Position numbers and translations under genes: made by a program. Shown here piece after piece: positions 30,410 to 41,426 of a DNA stretch of 64,000 nt. The stretch's first letter is position 1. Each line of letters starts with the position of its first letter. This DNA is from Staphylococcus canis (lineage in GTDB: Bacteria > Bacillota > Bacilli > Staphylococcales > Staphylococcaceae): contig NZ_JABANU010000006.1 of NCBI RefSeq assembly GCF_016238445.1, forward strand, positions 36,144-100,143, given 5' to 3'. The notes beneath the pieces were generated by a model. The model was not told where the DNA came from, searched no databases, and was given only the letters and a program-made list of their open reading frames with translations.

Positions 30410-30850
30410 ATGAAGTTACATGAGTTAAAACCATCAGAAGGTTCACGTCACGTACGTAACCGTGTAGGTCGTGGTGCGGCAACAGGTAACGGTAAAACTA
30501 GTGGCCGTGGTCAAAAAGGTCAAAAAGCACGTTCAGGTGGTAAAGTAAGACCAGGTTTTGAAGGTGGACAATTACCATTATTCCGTCGTATCCCTAAACG
30601 TGGTTTCACTAACATTAACCGTAAAGAATATGCTATCGTTAATTTAGACCAACTTAACAAATTTGAAGATGGTACTGAAGTAACACCTGAATTATTAATT
30701 GAATCAGGCGTTGTTAAAAGTGAAAAATCTGGCATTAAAGTATTAGGTAATGGTACATTAGAAAAGAAATTAACAGTTAAAGCACACAAATTCTCAGCTT
30801 CAGCTCAAGATGCTATTGAAGCGAAAGGCGGAGCTTACGAGGTGATCTAA
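30410..30850 (+). CDS. rplO: 50S ribosomal protein L15
   Basis: L15 is a late assembly protein of the large subunit. The 146-residue protein has the basic Gly-rich N-terminus [20 protein letters not shown] and [18 protein letters not shown], then the C-terminal [29 protein letters not shown] precedes the ATG. The stop is directly followed by the secY start codon. Confidence 0.97.
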   Translation: MKLHELKPSEGSRHVRNRVGRGAATGNGKTSGRGQKGQKARSGGKVRPGFEGGQLPLFRRIPKRGFTNINRKEYAIVNLDQLNKFEDGTEVTPELLIESGVVKSEKSGIKVLGNGTLEKKLTVKAHKFSASAQDAIEAKGGAYEVI

Positions 30851-32811
<1,961 letters not shown>

Positions 32812-32846
32812 TAACGACTTGGAGCGTTATGCTTTTGAAGTCGTTA
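32812..32846 (+). promoter_or_regulatory. Inverted repeat after adk
   Basis: TAACGACTT at 32812-32820 is perfectly complementary to AAGTCGTTA at 32838-32846, giving a 9-bp stem with a 17-base loop right after the adk stop. No T tract follows, so it may stabilise or process the mRNA rather than end it. The rest of the 159-base gap before infA shows nothing clear. Confidence 0.4.
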
Positions 32847-32970
32847 ACCTTGAAGTAATTCAATCATTGTGACAAGTTATTTAACGATATCTATAGAAGT
32901 AACGTATCCAAGCAACTATGAACAAGTTGATATTCTATGATCCTTACAACTGAAAAGGAGGAGTTAATCA

Positions 32971-33189
32971 ATGGCGAAACAAGATGTAATCGAACTTGAA
33001 GGTACAGTGCTAGACACTTTACCAAATGCAATGTTTAAAGTAGAATTAGAAAATGGTCATGAAATCTTAGCACACGTAAGTGGTAAGATTCGTATGAACT
33101 ATATTCGTATTTTACCTGGCGATAAAGTAACAGTAGAAATGTCTCCGTATGATTTAACACGCGGAAGAATCACATATCGTTATAAATAA
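32971..33189 (+). CDS. infA: Translation initiation factor IF-1
   Basis: IF-1 blocks the A site of the 30S subunit during initiation. The 72-residue OB-fold protein begins [21 protein letters not shown], contains [20 protein letters not shown] and ends GRITYRYK, all standard. AAAGGAGG precedes the ATG. Confidence 0.97.
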
Positions 33190-33218
33190 TTGTCACTCCA
33201 TCACTTAAGGAGGTATAA

Positions 33219-33335
<117 letters not shown>

Positions 33336-33357
33336 TTAAAAGAGAGGTGTAAAAAAT

Positions 33358-33723
33358 ATGGCTCGTATTGCAGGAATTGACATCCCACGTGACAAACGTG
33401 TCGTGATCTCATTAACTTATATCTACGGTATCGGTAAAAGCACAGCACAAGAAATCATCGAAGCAGCTAACGTATCAGCTGACACACGTGTAAAAGATTT
33501 AACTGATGATGAGTTAAGTCGTATCCGTGAAGTTGTAGATGGTTACAAAGTTGAAGGTGACTTACGTCGTGAAACTAACTTAAACATCAAACGTTTAATG
33601 GAAATTTCATCATATCGTGGTATCCGTCACCGTCGTGGATTACCAGTTAATGGTCAAAAAACTAAAAACAATGCGCGTACGCGTAAAGGCCCAGTTAAAA
33701 CTGTAGCTAACAAGAAAAAATAA
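33358..33723 (+). CDS. rpsM: 30S ribosomal protein S13
   Basis: S13 sits in the head of the small subunit and bridges to L5. The 121-residue protein begins [21 protein letters not shown], has the helix-hairpin-helix [10 protein letters not shown], and ends with [21 protein letters not shown] and a lysine-rich tail. AGAGAGGTG precedes the ATG. Confidence 0.97.
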   Translation: MARIAGIDIPRDKRVVISLTYIYGIGKSTAQEIIEAANVSADTRVKDLTDDELSRIREVVDGYKVEGDLRRETNLNIKRLMEISSYRGIRHRRGLPVNGQKTKNNARTRKGPVKTVANKKK

Positions 33724-33747
33724 TAGGTAAAGGAGGCTAATTAAACT

Positions 33748-34137
33748 ATGGCACGTAAACAAGTATCTCGTAAACGTAGAGTTAAAAAGAATATTGAAAA
33801 TGGTGTGGCACACATCCGTTCAACTTTCAATAACACAATTGTAACTATTACTGATGAATTTGGTAATGCTTTATCATGGTCATCAGCAGGTGCGCTTGGA
33901 TTTAAAGGTTCAAAAAAATCTACACCATTCGCAGCTCAAATGGCTTCTGAAACTGCTTCAAAATCTGCTATGGAACATGGCTTAAAAACAGTTGAAGTAA
34001 CTGTAAAAGGACCAGGACCTGGTCGTGAATCAGCTATCCGTGCATTACAATCAGCAGGTTTAGAAGTAACAGCGATTAAAGACGTTACTCCAGTACCACA
34101 CAACGGTTGTCGTCCACCGAAACGTCGTCGCGTATAA
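33748..34137 (+). CDS. rpsK: 30S ribosomal protein S11
   Basis: S11 lies on the platform of the small subunit near the Shine-Dalgarno helix. The 129-residue protein has [36 protein letters not shown] and the C-terminal signature [26 protein letters not shown] precedes the ATG. Confidence 0.97.
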   Translation: MARKQVSRKRRVKKNIENGVAHIRSTFNNTIVTITDEFGNALSWSSAGALGFKGSKKSTPFAAQMASETASKSAMEHGLKTVEVTVKGPGPGRESAIRALQSAGLEVTAIKDVTPVPHNGCRPPKRRRV

Positions 34138-34213
34138 TTTAAATTTTTCATTATGTCACTAAACACCGAAATTATAGTTTATGCAAGTCGACGTTCTTAA
34201 GGAGGATATATAA

Positions 34214-35158
34214 ATGATTGAAATTGAGAAACCTAGAATTGAAACAATTGAAATTAGTGATGATGCTAAATTCGGTAAGTTTGTTGTTGAACCATTAGAA
34301 CGTGGTTATGGTACTACACTAGGAAACTCCTTACGTCGTATCCTACTATCATCATTACCAGGTGCGGCTGTGAAATATATCGAAATCGAAGGTGTTTTAC
34401 ACGAATTCTCAGCTATTGATAATGTTGTAGAAGACGTGTCGACAATCATTATGAATATCAAGAAGCTTGCGCTCAAAATTTATTCAGAAGAAGAAAAAAC
34501 ACTTGAAATTGATGTTAAAGAAGAAGGCGAAGTTACTGCTAACGATATCACACACGACAGTGATGTTGAGATCTTAAACCCAGACTTAAAAATTGCAACG
34601 GTATCTCAAGGTGGTCACCTTAAATTACGTCTTGTTGCTAACAAAGGTCGCGGTTATGCATTAGCAGATCAAAATAACTCAAGTGATATGCCAATCGGTG
34701 TTATTCCAGTAGATTCACTTTATTCACCTGTTGAACGTGTGAATTATACGGTAGAGAGCACTCGTGTAGGTCAAAGCTCTGACTTCGACAAGTTAACATT
34801 AGACGTATGGACTGATGGTTCAATTACGCCACAAGAGTCAGTATCACTTGCTGCTAAAATCATGACAGAGCACTTAAACATTTTCGTTGGTCTTACTGAC
34901 GAAGCACAAAATGCTGAAATCATGGTTGAAAAAGAAGAAGATCAAAAAGAAAAAGTACTTGAAATGTCTATCGAAGAATTAGACTTATCTGTACGTTCTT
35001 ACAACTGTCTAAAACGTGCTGGTATTAACTCAGTACAAGAACTCGCTGATAAATCAGAGGCTGATATGATGAAAGTTCGTAACTTAGGTCGCAAGTCTCT
35101 TGAAGAAGTAAAATACAAATTAGAAGACTTAGGATTAGGTCTAAGAAAAGAAGATTGA
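34214..35158 (+). CDS. rpoA: DNA-directed RNA polymerase subunit alpha
   Basis: The 314-residue alpha subunit has an N-terminal dimerization domain ([27 protein letters not shown]) for assembly of polymerase, a linker near residues 228-245 and a C-terminal domain ([31 protein letters not shown]) that binds UP elements and activators. TAAGGAGG precedes the ATG. It is expressed with rpsK and rplQ. Confidence 0.97.
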   Translation: MIEIEKPRIETIEISDDAKFGKFVVEPLERGYGTTLGNSLRRILLSSLPGAAVKYIEIEGVLHEFSAIDNVVEDVSTIIMNIKKLALKIYSEEEKTLEIDVKEEGEVTANDITHDSDVEILNPDLKIATVSQGGHLKLRLVANKGRGYALADQNNSSDMPIGVIPVDSLYSPVERVNYTVESTRVGQSSDFDKLTLDVWTDGSITPQESVSLAAKIMTEHLNIFVGLTDEAQNAEIMVEKEEDQKEKVLEMSIEELDLSVRSYNCLKRAGINSVQELADKSEADMMKVRNLGRKSLEEVKYKLEDLGLGLRKED

Positions 35159-35174
35159 TAAAGGAGGTTAACTC

Positions 35175-35543
35175 ATGGGTTACAGAAAATTAGGTCGTAC
35201 TTCAGATCATCGTAAAGCAATGTTACGTAACTTAGCGACATCTTTAATCGTTAGTGAACGTATCGAAACTACAGAAGCTCGTGCGAAAGAATTACGTAGT
35301 GTTGTTGAAAAATTGATCACTTTAGGTAAAAAAGGTGATTTAGCATCACGTCGCCAAGCAGCTAAAACATTACAAAATGTTGAAATCTTAAACGAAGATG
35401 AAACAACTCAAACAGTTTTACAAAAACTGTTCGGTGAAATCGCAGAACGTTATGCAGAACGTCAAGGCGGATACACTCGTATTCTTAAAGTAGCACCACG
35501 TCATGGTGACGGTGCACTTAAAGTTATCATTGAATTAGTATAA
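35175..35543 (+). CDS. rplQ: 50S ribosomal protein L17
   Basis: L17 is next to L22 and L32 at the base of the large subunit. The 122-residue protein begins [20 protein letters not shown] and ends with [32 protein letters not shown] precedes the ATG, 16 bases after rpoA. It is the last gene of the ribosomal block; two terminator-like structures follow. Confidence 0.97.
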   Translation: MGYRKLGRTSDHRKAMLRNLATSLIVSERIETTEARAKELRSVVEKLITLGKKGDLASRRQAAKTLQNVEILNEDETTQTVLQKLFGEIAERYAERQGGYTRILKVAPRHGDGALKVIIELV

Positions 35544-35622
35544 TTAAAATACACACTACTACATTTAAAGCAAATGAGTGCAACGATAATGTTTGCCACA
35601 TACAAATATTGTCTAGCTCAGA

Positions 35623-35687
35623 GTGCCCCATCTAACTAAATATTGACGACAAAGCGTGAACTCAATAGGATGGGGTGCGCGCTTTTT
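35623..35687 (+). terminator. Terminator after rplQ
   Basis: GTGCCCCATC at 35623-35632 pairs with GATGGGGTGC at 35669-35678 with two G-T pairs, and TTTTTT follows at 35683. It ends the S10-spc-alpha block. Confidence 0.75.
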
Positions 35688-35729
35688 TATTGGTGGTGTT
35701 TTTTATTTAAATAGCATCATTACTAACAT

Positions 35730-35862
35730 AGGTTGAGACAAAGAAGGCCAGTATTATTTAAGGACCGTAACCGTATGATCGGCAAAATGTGTTGCTTAAA
35801 CCTACTGACAAGCGCTATCAAGGTTTCATGGCGCGTCTATTCTTGACGTCTCAACCTTTTTC
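35730..35862 (+). repeat. Inverted-repeat-bounded intergenic element A, also terminator-like
   Basis: AGGTTGAGAC at 35730-35739 and GTCTCAACCT at 35848-35857 form a perfect 10-bp terminal inverted repeat around 108 bases that can fold further, and TTTTTC follows. The size and ends resemble element B (46094-46217) in the lac operon. I think both belong to the small non-coding repeats between staphylococcal genes. Confidence 0.55.
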
Positions 35863-35932
35863 TATACATACAATTTATAAAATTCAACGTTTCATGTAAA
35901 ATAAGGATAAAAGGTTGAGAGGAGCTCGTGTT

Positions 35933-36742
35933 ATGTCAGATATCCCATTGTTACAGTTTAAAGATGTTACATTTCAATATGATTCAGATGGACCAGCGAT
36001 ATTAAAAAATGTCAGCTACGATGTTTATCCTGGACAGTGGGTATCAATCGTGGGTCATAATGGTTCAGGCAAATCAACTATGGCCAAACTTATAGCAGGA
36101 ATCGAGCAAACATTTGACGGTGATATCCTAATTGATCAATCCTCTATTAAGGGCACAGAGTTATCTGCCTTTCATCACCATATCGGTATTGTCTTTCAAA
36201 ACCCAGATAATCAGTTTGTAGGCTCAACTGTTAATTATGATGTGGCATTTGGCCTTGAAAACAAATCAGTCCCTACCGAAGAAATGCATGAGATTGTAGC
36301 ACGTGTATTAAAAGATGTGGATATGTACGATAAACAAAATCATGAACCCTCAGCTCTTTCAGGTGGTCAAAAGCAGCGCGTTGCAATAGCTGGTGTTCTA
36401 GCATTACAACCTAAACTCATCATTTTAGACGAAGCGACAGCAATGCTTGATCCTGAAGGGAAACGAGAGATTTTTGACATGATTAAAAAATTGAATCATG
36501 TACATCAAGTAACGGTCATCTCAATTACGCATGATTTATCTGAAGTGGTAGAGTCAGATAAAATTATAGTGATGAACCAAGGGCGTATAGCGATGTCTGG
36601 CTCTGTCGCATCAATTTTTAAACACAGTCATGAACTCCTTGAAATGGGGCTTGATTTACCATTTGAAATGAGAATTGCTCAGAAACTAAATTTAAGCCAA
36701 GCATACTTGAATTATGACGAATTATTGGAGAGTCTCACATGA
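35933..36742 (+). CDS. ecfA1: ECF transporter ATP-binding protein EcfA1
   Basis: This 269-residue ATPase powers uptake of vitamins or metals through shared S components. It has the Walker A GHNGSGKSTMAK, Q-loop FQNPDNQFVGSTV, signature LSGGQKQRVAIAG and Walker B LIILDEATAMLD. The ATG at 35933 was chosen over an in-frame GTG at 35915 because GAGAGGAG lies between them. It overlaps ecfA2 by four bases. The S components are not in this window. Confidence 0.94.
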   Translation: MSDIPLLQFKDVTFQYDSDGPAILKNVSYDVYPGQWVSIVGHNGSGKSTMAKLIAGIEQTFDGDILIDQSSIKGTELSAFHHHIGIVFQNPDNQFVGSTVNYDVAFGLENKSVPTEEMHEIVARVLKDVDMYDKQNHEPSALSGGQKQRVAIAGVLALQPKLIILDEATAMLDPEGKREIFDMIKKLNHVHQVTVISITHDLSEVVESDKIIVMNQGRIAMSGSVASIFKHSHELLEMGLDLPFEMRIAQKLNLSQAYLNYDELLESLT

Positions 36743-37605
36743 TTAAATTTGAAACAGTCTCATACGTTTATCAACAAAAAACACCATATGAATATTTAGC
36801 GTTGAACCATATTACTACTTCTTTTGAACAGGGGCGCTATTACGCTATTATAGGTAAAACTGGTTCGGGCAAATCAACGCTTATTCAACATCTTAATGGC
36901 TTGCTTAAACCGTCAAAAGGACAAATGGTCTTTTACGATACCGTTGTTCATCATAAAACGAAAGACAAAGCATTAAAAGCTATCCGCAAATCAGTCGGAA
37001 TGGTCTTTCAATTTCCAGAGTCTCAACTTTTTGAAGAAACTGTTGAAAAAGAAGTATTATTTGGACCTAAAAATTATGGACAAGATTTAAAGCGTGCAAG
37101 AACGAAAGCTGTAGAAATGTTAGAACGTCTCGGCTTTGATGCTGAAAAAACAATGAAACAGTCTCCATTTATGTTATCAGGAGGTCAGATGCGTAAAATA
37201 GCACTCGTTGCAATTCTCGCTATGGAGCCTGATATTTTAGTGTTAGACGAGCCAACAGCAGGACTAGATCCAAAAAGTAAACACCAACTGATGCAGTTAT
37301 TTAAAAAGTTACAAACAGAAGAAGGTAAAACGATTATTTTAGTTACACATGATATGAATGATGTTGCAGCTTATGCAGACTATGTCAAAGTCATGCAAAA
37401 AGGGATGATTAAATGTGAAATGACACCAGAAGCTTTATTTTGTCAAACGGATTATGTGAGAGCTATGCATTTAGATATACCGGATATAGTGATGTTACAA
37501 CAAGATGTCGAAAAGCGTCTAGGTATCCATTTTGATCATCTCGCAATGACTGAAGATGATTTTGTACAAATGTATCAAGAATGGAGTGAATCTCATGAAA
37601 GATAA
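36739..37605 (+). CDS. ecfA2: ECF transporter ATP-binding protein EcfA2
   Basis: This 288-residue ATPase is the partner of EcfA1. It shows Walker A GKTGSGKSTLIQ, Q-loop FQFPESQLFEETV, the signature LSGGQMRKIALVA and Walker B ILVLDEPTAGLDPK. The FPESQLFEETV sequence is typical of the second ATPase. Its end overlaps ecfT by 11 bases, so the energizing module is translated as one unit. Confidence 0.94.
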   Translation: MIKFETVSYVYQQKTPYEYLALNHITTSFEQGRYYAIIGKTGSGKSTLIQHLNGLLKPSKGQMVFYDTVVHHKTKDKALKAIRKSVGMVFQFPESQLFEETVEKEVLFGPKNYGQDLKRARTKAVEMLERLGFDAEKTMKQSPFMLSGGQMRKIALVAILAMEPDILVLDEPTAGLDPKSKHQLMQLFKKLQTEEGKTIILVTHDMNDVAAYADYVKVMQKGMIKCEMTPEALFCQTDYVRAMHLDIPDIVMLQQDVEKRLGIHFDHLAMTEDDFVQMYQEWSESHER

Positions 37606-38398
37606 GCTGATTATAGGACGTTATCTTCCTCTCAATTCACCCATTCATCATCTTGATCCAAGAGCTAAGTTCATTTTTGTATTTTTCTTCATCATGGTTA
37701 TTTTTATCAGTCATGCTTGGTTGTCGTATGTTTGGTTAGCGCTCGTATTATATACAATTTTACGTTTTTCACGTGTGCCATTAGGTTTTTTATTAAAAGG
37801 TTTAATTCCGATATTTATCTTTTTGAGTTTTACATTTATCATGCACTTGTTTCTTACGAAAGGCGGTACGCGTCTTGTTGAGTTCGGGATGATTAGTATT
37901 GATTCACATGGTATCAATGAAGGTGCTTTAATTGTGTTGAGGTTATCGTTTATTATGATTGTTTCAACCATGCTAACGCTCACAACCAGTCCTCTCGATT
38001 TAACAGATGCCTTTGATCGACTGTTTAAGCCGCTTAATTATATTAAGATACCTGTTCCAGCGTTAAGTATGATGATGTCGATTGCCTTACGATTCATACC
38101 AACACTCATGGAAGAACTCGATAAAATTATGCTTTCACAAAAATCGAGAGGCTCTGATATCAGTTCAGGATCGCTTGCTAAAAGGATTAAAGCCTTTGTC
38201 CCATTACTTATTCCATTATTCATTTCAGCTTTCCAACGTGCAGAAGAGCTCGCTGTTGCTATGGAAGTAAGGGGATATGATGCGAATAGCAAACGTACAA
38301 GTTACCGTACGCTTGAGTGGAGCACGAAAGATACAATTGCAGTATTGACGATTATTCCAATTGGAGTGATATCCGTACTTATTAAATTTATATTTTAG
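37595..38398 (+). CDS. ecfT: ECF transporter transmembrane protein EcfT
   Basis: EcfT is the membrane scaffold that links the two ATPases to exchangeable S components. The 267-residue protein has about five or six membrane helices and the coupling motif region SQKSRGSDI near residue 180, plus VRGYD ([12 protein letters not shown]) near residue 225; the Ala-Arg-Gly type motifs contact the ATPases. The ATG at 37595 with GAGTGAA upstream gives [22 protein letters not shown], the family N-terminus. Confidence 0.93.
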   Translation: MKDKLIIGRYLPLNSPIHHLDPRAKFIFVFFFIMVIFISHAWLSYVWLALVLYTILRFSRVPLGFLLKGLIPIFIFLSFTFIMHLFLTKGGTRLVEFGMISIDSHGINEGALIVLRLSFIMIVSTMLTLTTSPLDLTDAFDRLFKPLNYIKIPVPALSMMMSIALRFIPTLMEELDKIMLSQKSRGSDISSGSLAKRIKAFVPLLIPLFISAFQRAEELAVAMEVRGYDANSKRTSYRTLEWSTKDTIAVLTIIPIGVISVLIKFIF

Positions 38399-38412
38399 AA
38401 AGGATGCCAAAT

Positions 38413-39237
38413 ATGCAAAGAGTACTCGTCAAAATTAGTTATTACGGTGGAGACTTTTTAGGATTTCAAATTCAAAATCAAGGGCGCACAGTACAAGGAT
38501 ATTTTGAAAAGATTTTAAAACGCATGCATAAGCATCCAGTTCGAATTCATCCCTCGAGTCGTACTGACCGCGGTGTTCATGCAAAAATGCAATATTTTCA
38601 CTTTGATACCGAGTTAAATATTAAAGCAACGCAATGGCAGTATGCGATGAACCGTGCGTTACCAGATGATATTTATGTCCATGAGGTGAGCTTTGTTAGT
38701 GAAGATTTCCATTGCCGTTATGATTGTGTAGGGAAGACTTATCGTTATGCGATTTATCAAGATGAGCACCGCAATCCTTTTCAATCGAAATTGAAGACTT
38801 ATATCTCTGAACCATTAGATATTGAAGCGATGCAAGAAGCGGCACACCATTTTATTGGGACGCACGATTTCACCTCATTTTGCTCGCAAAAAACAGAAGT
38901 TGAGAGTAAAGAAAGAACAATTTATGAAAGTCGTATTGAAAAGACATCAGATGGTTTAGATTTTATTATTACAGGATCCGGCTTTTTATATAATATGGTT
39001 CGAGTTATTATGGCATTTTTACTTGAAGTTGGGAAAGGTAAACGTCATCCCGAAGAAGTACCAGAACTGTTGAAAGCAAAAGACCGTAATCAAGTACCAC
39101 ATACTGCACCAGCAGAAGGACTATATCTTGAGAAAGTATATTTAGCGGATACTGAATTAAAAGAAGACTTCGGGACAAATATAAAAATTCATTATAAAAA
39201 ATCCCTACAAAATTCAGTAGAATACATTGACAATTGA
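38413..39237 (+). CDS. truA: tRNA pseudouridine(38-40) synthase TruA
   Basis: TruA makes pseudouridine at positions 38-40 of the anticodon arm. The 274-residue protein has [10 protein letters not shown], whose aspartate is the catalytic residue, plus [13 protein letters not shown] and [21 protein letters not shown] would touch an in-frame ATG at 38404, so the ATG at 38413 ([13 protein letters not shown]) is the better start and fits family N-termini. It follows ecfT closely, as in other staphylococci. Confidence 0.93.
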   Translation: MQRVLVKISYYGGDFLGFQIQNQGRTVQGYFEKILKRMHKHPVRIHPSSRTDRGVHAKMQYFHFDTELNIKATQWQYAMNRALPDDIYVHEVSFVSEDFHCRYDCVGKTYRYAIYQDEHRNPFQSKLKTYISEPLDIEAMQEAAHHFIGTHDFTSFCSQKTEVESKERTIYESRIEKTSDGLDFIITGSGFLYNMVRVIMAFLLEVGKGKRHPEEVPELLKAKDRNQVPHTAPAEGLYLEKVYLADTELKEDFGTNIKIHYKKSLQNSVEYIDN

Positions 39238-39249
39238 CGATAAAAATTA

Positions 39250-39400
39250 TATCATAGTTAACGGTATTGTTTTATATCACCCCACGATAAGCCCCGGAAA
39301 CTTATTGTGTTACAAGATATAGAAGCAGGACAGATCAACAGTTAACGGAATAAATTATCTCGTTTAAAATTGTTAATGCAACACATTCAAAACTAAGCAT
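39250..39400 (+). promoter_or_regulatory. Probable L13 leader before rplM
   Basis: The 190-base gap between truA and rplM has no gene. It contains GTTAACGG twice (about 39257 and 39338) and G/C-rich blocks (CACCCCACGATAAGCCCCGG, GAAGCAGGACAG), which suggest a folded leader. An L13 autoregulatory leader upstream of rplM is known in Bacillus relatives. The match here is by position and structure only. Confidence 0.45.
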
Positions 39401-39427
39401 TATTTATTCACTAGGAGGACTATAGTT

Positions 39428-39865
39428 ATGCGTCAAACATTTATGGCTAACGAATCAAATATTGAACGCAAATGGTACGTTGTTGACGCTGAAGGACAAA
39501 CATTAGGTCGTTTATCTTCAGAAGTTGCAGCTATCTTACGCGGTAAAAATAAAGTAACTTATACACCACACGTTGATACTGGTGACTACGTAATCATCAT
39601 CAACGCATCTAAAATTCAATTCACTGGTAATAAAGAACAAGATAAAATTTATTACCGTCACTCAAATCACCCAGGTGGTTTAAAATCAATCACTGCTGGC
39701 GAATTAAAACGTAAAAACCCAGAACGTTTACTTGAAACTTCTATCAAAGGTATGTTACCAAGTTCACGTTTAGGCGAAAAACAAGGTAAAAAATTATTCG
39801 TTTATGGTGGCGCTGAACACCCACACGCTGCACAACAACCAGAAAACTACGAGTTACGTGGTTAA
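39428..39865 (+). CDS. rplM: 50S ribosomal protein L13
   Basis: L13 is an early assembly protein of the large subunit. The 145-residue protein begins [20 protein letters not shown] and has [29 protein letters not shown] and [22 protein letters not shown] likely leader and CTAGGAGG lie upstream. It is in an operon with rpsI, the usual L13-S9 pair. Confidence 0.97.
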   Translation: MRQTFMANESNIERKWYVVDAEGQTLGRLSSEVAAILRGKNKVTYTPHVDTGDYVIIINASKIQFTGNKEQDKIYYRHSNHPGGLKSITAGELKRKNPERLLETSIKGMLPSSRLGEKQGKKLFVYGGAEHPHAAQQPENYELRG

Positions 39866-39884
39866 TTAGAAGGAGGAAATTACA

Positions 39885-40277
39885 TTGGCACAAGTTGAAT
39901 ATAAAGGCACAGGCCGTCGTAAAAACTCAGTAGCACGTGTACGTTTAGTACCAGGTGAAGGTAACATCAAAGTCAACGATCGTGACGTACGTGACTACTT
40001 ACCATTCGAATCATTAATCTTAGACTTAAACCAACCATTCGACGTTACAGAAACTAAAGGTAACTATGATGTATTAGTTAACGTACACGGTGGCGGTTTC
40101 ACAGGTCAAGCACAAGCAATCCGTCACGGTATTGCACGTGCATTATTAGAAGCAGATCCTGAATACAGAGGTTCTTTAAAACGCGCTGGATTACTTACTC
40201 GTGACCCACGTATGAAAGAACGTAAAAAACCAGGTCTTAAAAAAGCACGTCGTTCACCACAATTCTCAAAACGTTAA
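39885..40277 (+). CDS. rpsI: 30S ribosomal protein S9
   Basis: S9 reaches the P-site tRNA with its C-terminal tail, which here ends SPQFSKR. The 130-residue protein contains [19 protein letters not shown] and [19 protein letters not shown]. The start is a TTG with GAAGGAGG upstream; no ATG is available. A strong terminator follows 23 bases after the stop. Confidence 0.96.
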   Translation: MAQVEYKGTGRRKNSVARVRLVPGEGNIKVNDRDVRDYLPFESLILDLNQPFDVTETKGNYDVLVNVHGGGFTGQAQAIRHGIARALLEADPEYRGSLKRAGLLTRDPRMKERKKPGLKKARRSPQFSKR

Positions 40278-40300
40278 TATCAGGTTATATCAATGTTTAC

Positions 40301-40337
40301 AGCACTTTCCAACTTTTGTTGGAGGGTGCTTTTTTTG
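40301..40337 (+). terminator. Terminator after rpsI
   Basis: AGCACTTTCCAAC and GTTGGAGGGTGCT form a near-perfect stem around TTTT, followed by TTTTTTT. Confidence 0.92.
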
Positions 40338-40393
40338 TGCCTATAAAGTAAAAATAATTAACCAAAAGTTTGTTAATTATTTCACATATACTA

Positions 40394-40422
40394 TTGTGAT
40401 TTTTGTCACAAACTGTTATAAT
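40394..40422 (+). promoter_or_regulatory. Promoter with Rex-like operator before the LDH-like gene
   Basis: TTGTGATTTTTGTCACAA at 40394-40411 matches the Rex pattern TTGTGA-N6-TCACAA. TTGTGA also serves as a -35, 17 bases before TATAAT at 40417-40422. Rex represses fermentation genes when NADH is low, so binding here would block RNA polymerase until NADH rises. Confidence 0.8.
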
Positions 40423-40442
40423 AATATTGTAATAAAAAAAAC

Positions 40443-40454
40443 GAAACGCGTTTC
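40443..40454 (+). promoter_or_regulatory. 12-bp palindrome GAAACGCGTTTC, candidate operator
   Basis: A perfect palindrome lies about 20 bases after the -10 and 27 before the LDH-like start codon. Its centre is GC, so it does not fit the CcpA cre pattern with a central CG. It could be the site of the IclR regulator encoded at the end of the operon; that is inference. Confidence 0.5.
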
Positions 40455-40480
40455 ATTTTCACTAAGGAGAGATAAAGATA

Positions 40481-41416
40481 ATGAAAAAAGTAAGTATTAT
40501 TGGTTCAGGTGCGGTAGGGGCGACGACAGCGTTCTTACTATCAGAGAAAGATTATGTGAATGAAGTGGTTATTGTTGATATCGATGAGGATAGAGCTAAA
40601 GGAAATGCGATGGATATGATGCACGGAGCAAAAGTATCAATGGCAAAGCGCGTCATTTCTGGAGGATATGAAGATACACAAGATTCAGATGTTGTCATTA
40701 TTACGATAGGCGTGCCTGAAAAGGTAGGAGAATCTAGACTTATTCCATTACAAAAGAATGCAGATATATTGAATGATATTGTACCTAAAATTGTAAAGGC
40801 AAGTCCTAATGCTAAAATTCTTGTCGTGAGTAATCCGGTTGATATTTTAGCGTATCTCACATATAAAATTTCTGGTTTACCTGCACAACAAGTGATTGGT
40901 TCTGGAACGTTACTTGATTCTTCAAGACTAAGCTATTTATTAAGTCGTGATTTCAATATTAGTGATGAAAGTATTCAAGCGACAGTAGTTGGGGAACATG
41001 GTGATTCACAAGTCGTGTTATGGAGTAAAACAACAATTGGTGGTTTACCTGTTGAAGACTTTGCGAAACTTCAAGGTATCGAGTTACCCCAAGATTATAA
41101 ACAAAAAATTGAACAAGAAGTGAAAGATACCGCATTTGATGTATGGCAAATGAAAGGACCAAACTGTTATTGTGTCGCAAACGCTATTGAAAAAATTGTG
41201 AGAACGATTTTGCGTCATGAGCGTCAAATCTTACCTGTTTCAAATCTATATACACCATCTGACTCAGAGGAAGGGCTATTCTTAAGTCGACCATCTATTG
41301 TTAGTGGAGAGGGTGTTGAACAACAACTTAACTTTGATTTAGCAGAATCTGAGCGTCAAAACCTTCAACATTCTTACCAATTAATGTCAGAAATTGTACA
41401 ACAAATAAAATTATAA
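40481..41416 (+). CDS. L-lactate dehydrogenase-like 2-hydroxyacid dehydrogenase
   Basis: This 311-residue NAD-dependent enzyme has the Rossmann motif GSGAVGATTA, NPVDIL, the catalytic GEHGDS (His173) with Asp146 and Arg149, and the substrate loop GESR (Arg86). Two specificity positions differ from ordinary lactate dehydrogenases: where they have Gln102 and Thr246 (QKPGETR and KGATYY), this protein has Glu80 (EKVGESR) and Asn228 (KGPNCY). The preferred substrate may therefore not be pyruvate/lactate. The Rex-like site supports a role in NADH balance. It heads an apparent operon with a transporter and a regulator. Confidence 0.8.
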   Translation: MKKVSIIGSGAVGATTAFLLSEKDYVNEVVIVDIDEDRAKGNAMDMMHGAKVSMAKRVISGGYEDTQDSDVVIITIGVPEKVGESRLIPLQKNADILNDIVPKIVKASPNAKILVVSNPVDILAYLTYKISGLPAQQVIGSGTLLDSSRLSYLLSRDFNISDESIQATVVGEHGDSQVVLWSKTTIGGLPVEDFAKLQGIELPQDYKQKIEQEVKDTAFDVWQMKGPNCYCVANAIEKIVRTILRHERQILPVSNLYTPSDSEEGLFLSRPSIVSGEGVEQQLNFDLAESERQNLQHSYQLMSEIVQQIKL

Positions 41417-41426
41417 GGTGATAGAG

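Noticed and set aside
40441..40454. cre (CcpA) site at CGAAACGCGTTTCA
   Set aside because: The arms fit a cre site but the central dinucleotide is GC where cre has CG, so it was listed as a separate palindrome.
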